A stretch of 6,275 bases of DNA, from positions 1 to 6,275 of the forward strand of contig CAMJTZ010000112.1 of NCBI GenBank assembly GCA_946408865.1, read 5' to 3'. The position numbers and the translations under genes are program-made. This stretch comes from an uncultured Clostridia bacterium. Its GTDB lineage: Bacteria > Bacillota_A > Clostridia > Christensenellales > Aristaeellaceae. Shown piece by piece: positions 5,963 through 6,275 of this stretch (position 1 is its first letter; each line of letters begins with the position of its first letter). The notes beneath the pieces are model-generated. The model worked only from the letters and a program-made list of their open reading frames with translations. It was not told the origin of the DNA and made no database searches.

Positions 5963-6275
5963 TTATTTGGTGATTCCGGACCAGGAGGAGGCGAAGTAGA
6001 CGATGTCCGCCACGTTACGGAAAGAAACGCGTTCCTGTGCATTCAGGCGGCGGCCGTTGAACAGGAGGGCGCTGGAGTATCCGCCGTCCAGGTTATAGGC
6101 GGTGATGGCACCTTCATCCCTGCAGAGCTGCGCAAAGGCGTCCAGGGGCATACCCAGAAGATAATTCTGGATCATTGTGGTCACAATGACCTTGTAATGC
6201 AGCGGCCCGAGCTGGCAGATGGCAATCCGTCCGTAGTGCTCCTTCGGGTAGAGATAATTGAAGCTCGGCGTCTTT
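5963..6275 (-). CDS. Phosphodiester glycosidase (NAGPA)-like domain protein, C-terminal part
   Basis: The - strand frame is open from the right edge (first full codon at 6274-6272) to a TAA at 5965-5963, giving 103 residues with no start inside the window. The sequence has the end pattern of the NAGPA (phosphodiester glycosidase) domain: an RIAICQ strand at about 16-21, the V-T-T segment at 31-33, then LDAFAQLCRDEGAITAYNLDGG (44-65) followed by YSS and LLFNG (70-74). The family usually has 'A.nLDGGgSS' followed by 'NG', so here Tyr66 replaces a Gly. The family includes the mammalian uncovering enzyme for mannose 6-phosphate. Bacterial members are typically exported and linked to cell-surface glycans, but the substrate here is unknown. 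The protein ends shortly after VADIVYFAS. Any signal peptide and promoter are outside the window. The GTG at 6184-6182 is internal and not the start. Confidence 0.8.
   Translation of the reverse strand, partial: KTPSFNYLYPKEHYGRIAICQLGPLHYKVIVTTMIQNYLLGMPLDAFAQLCRDEGAITAYNLDGGYSSALLFNGRRLNAQERVSFRNVADIVYFASSWSGITK

Noticed and set aside
5963..6184. A complete 73-residue small protein on the - strand starting at GTG 6184
   Set aside because: The frame stays open to the window edge and the upstream residues continue the NAGPA-like fold, so this GTG is an internal Val codon.

Overview
The window looks like chromosomal DNA of a GC-rich member of the Clostridia (Bacillota). The signs are a GerMN-domain lipoprotein, an HtrA protease with one N-terminal membrane segment, strong GGAGG-type ribosome binding sites, Rho-independent terminators and a long-form PRPP synthetase. 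An uncultured gut or rumen lineage is my guess from codon style only. The four complete genes read on the + strand and one partial gene reads on the - strand. I see no mobile element, RNA gene or CRISPR array.

Positions 1-3032 hold the end of a signalling operon. It begins with the last 21 codons of an OmpR-type response regulator (frame 3, stop at 66-68). A sensor histidine kinase (40-1518) overlaps that gene in another frame. A secreted lipoprotein (1515-3032) overlaps the kinase stop by ATGA and seems to be built of three GerMN-like modules. The gene order regulator, kinase, GerMN lipoprotein parallels actinobacterial mtrA-mtrB-lpqB, which suggests a cell-envelope sensing system with an accessory lipoprotein.

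Positions 3033-3139 form a short AT-richer gap with a perfect 14-bp inverted repeat and a possible promoter. They lead into htrA (3140-4486), an envelope serine protease with an intact catalytic triad, a Gly-Tyr-Asn-rich insertion and one PDZ domain. A strong terminator (4508-4538) ends it. The kinase, lipoprotein and protease may all serve envelope quality control, but regulation of htrA by the two-component system is only inferred.

Positions 4539-5960 hold a separate transcription unit with a consensus -10 box: a PRPP synthetase of about 405 residues with an altered ATP loop and an altered ribose-phosphate loop. A bidirectional terminator (5909-5951) separates it from a convergent gene (5963-6275, - strand). 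That gene is cut by the window edge and encodes the C-terminal part of a NAGPA-type phosphodiester glycosidase domain protein.

No entirely new system is evident. The points most worth a second look are the mtrAB-lpqB-like arrangement with its triple GerMN protein, the inverted repeat before htrA, and the divergent PRPP synthetase.
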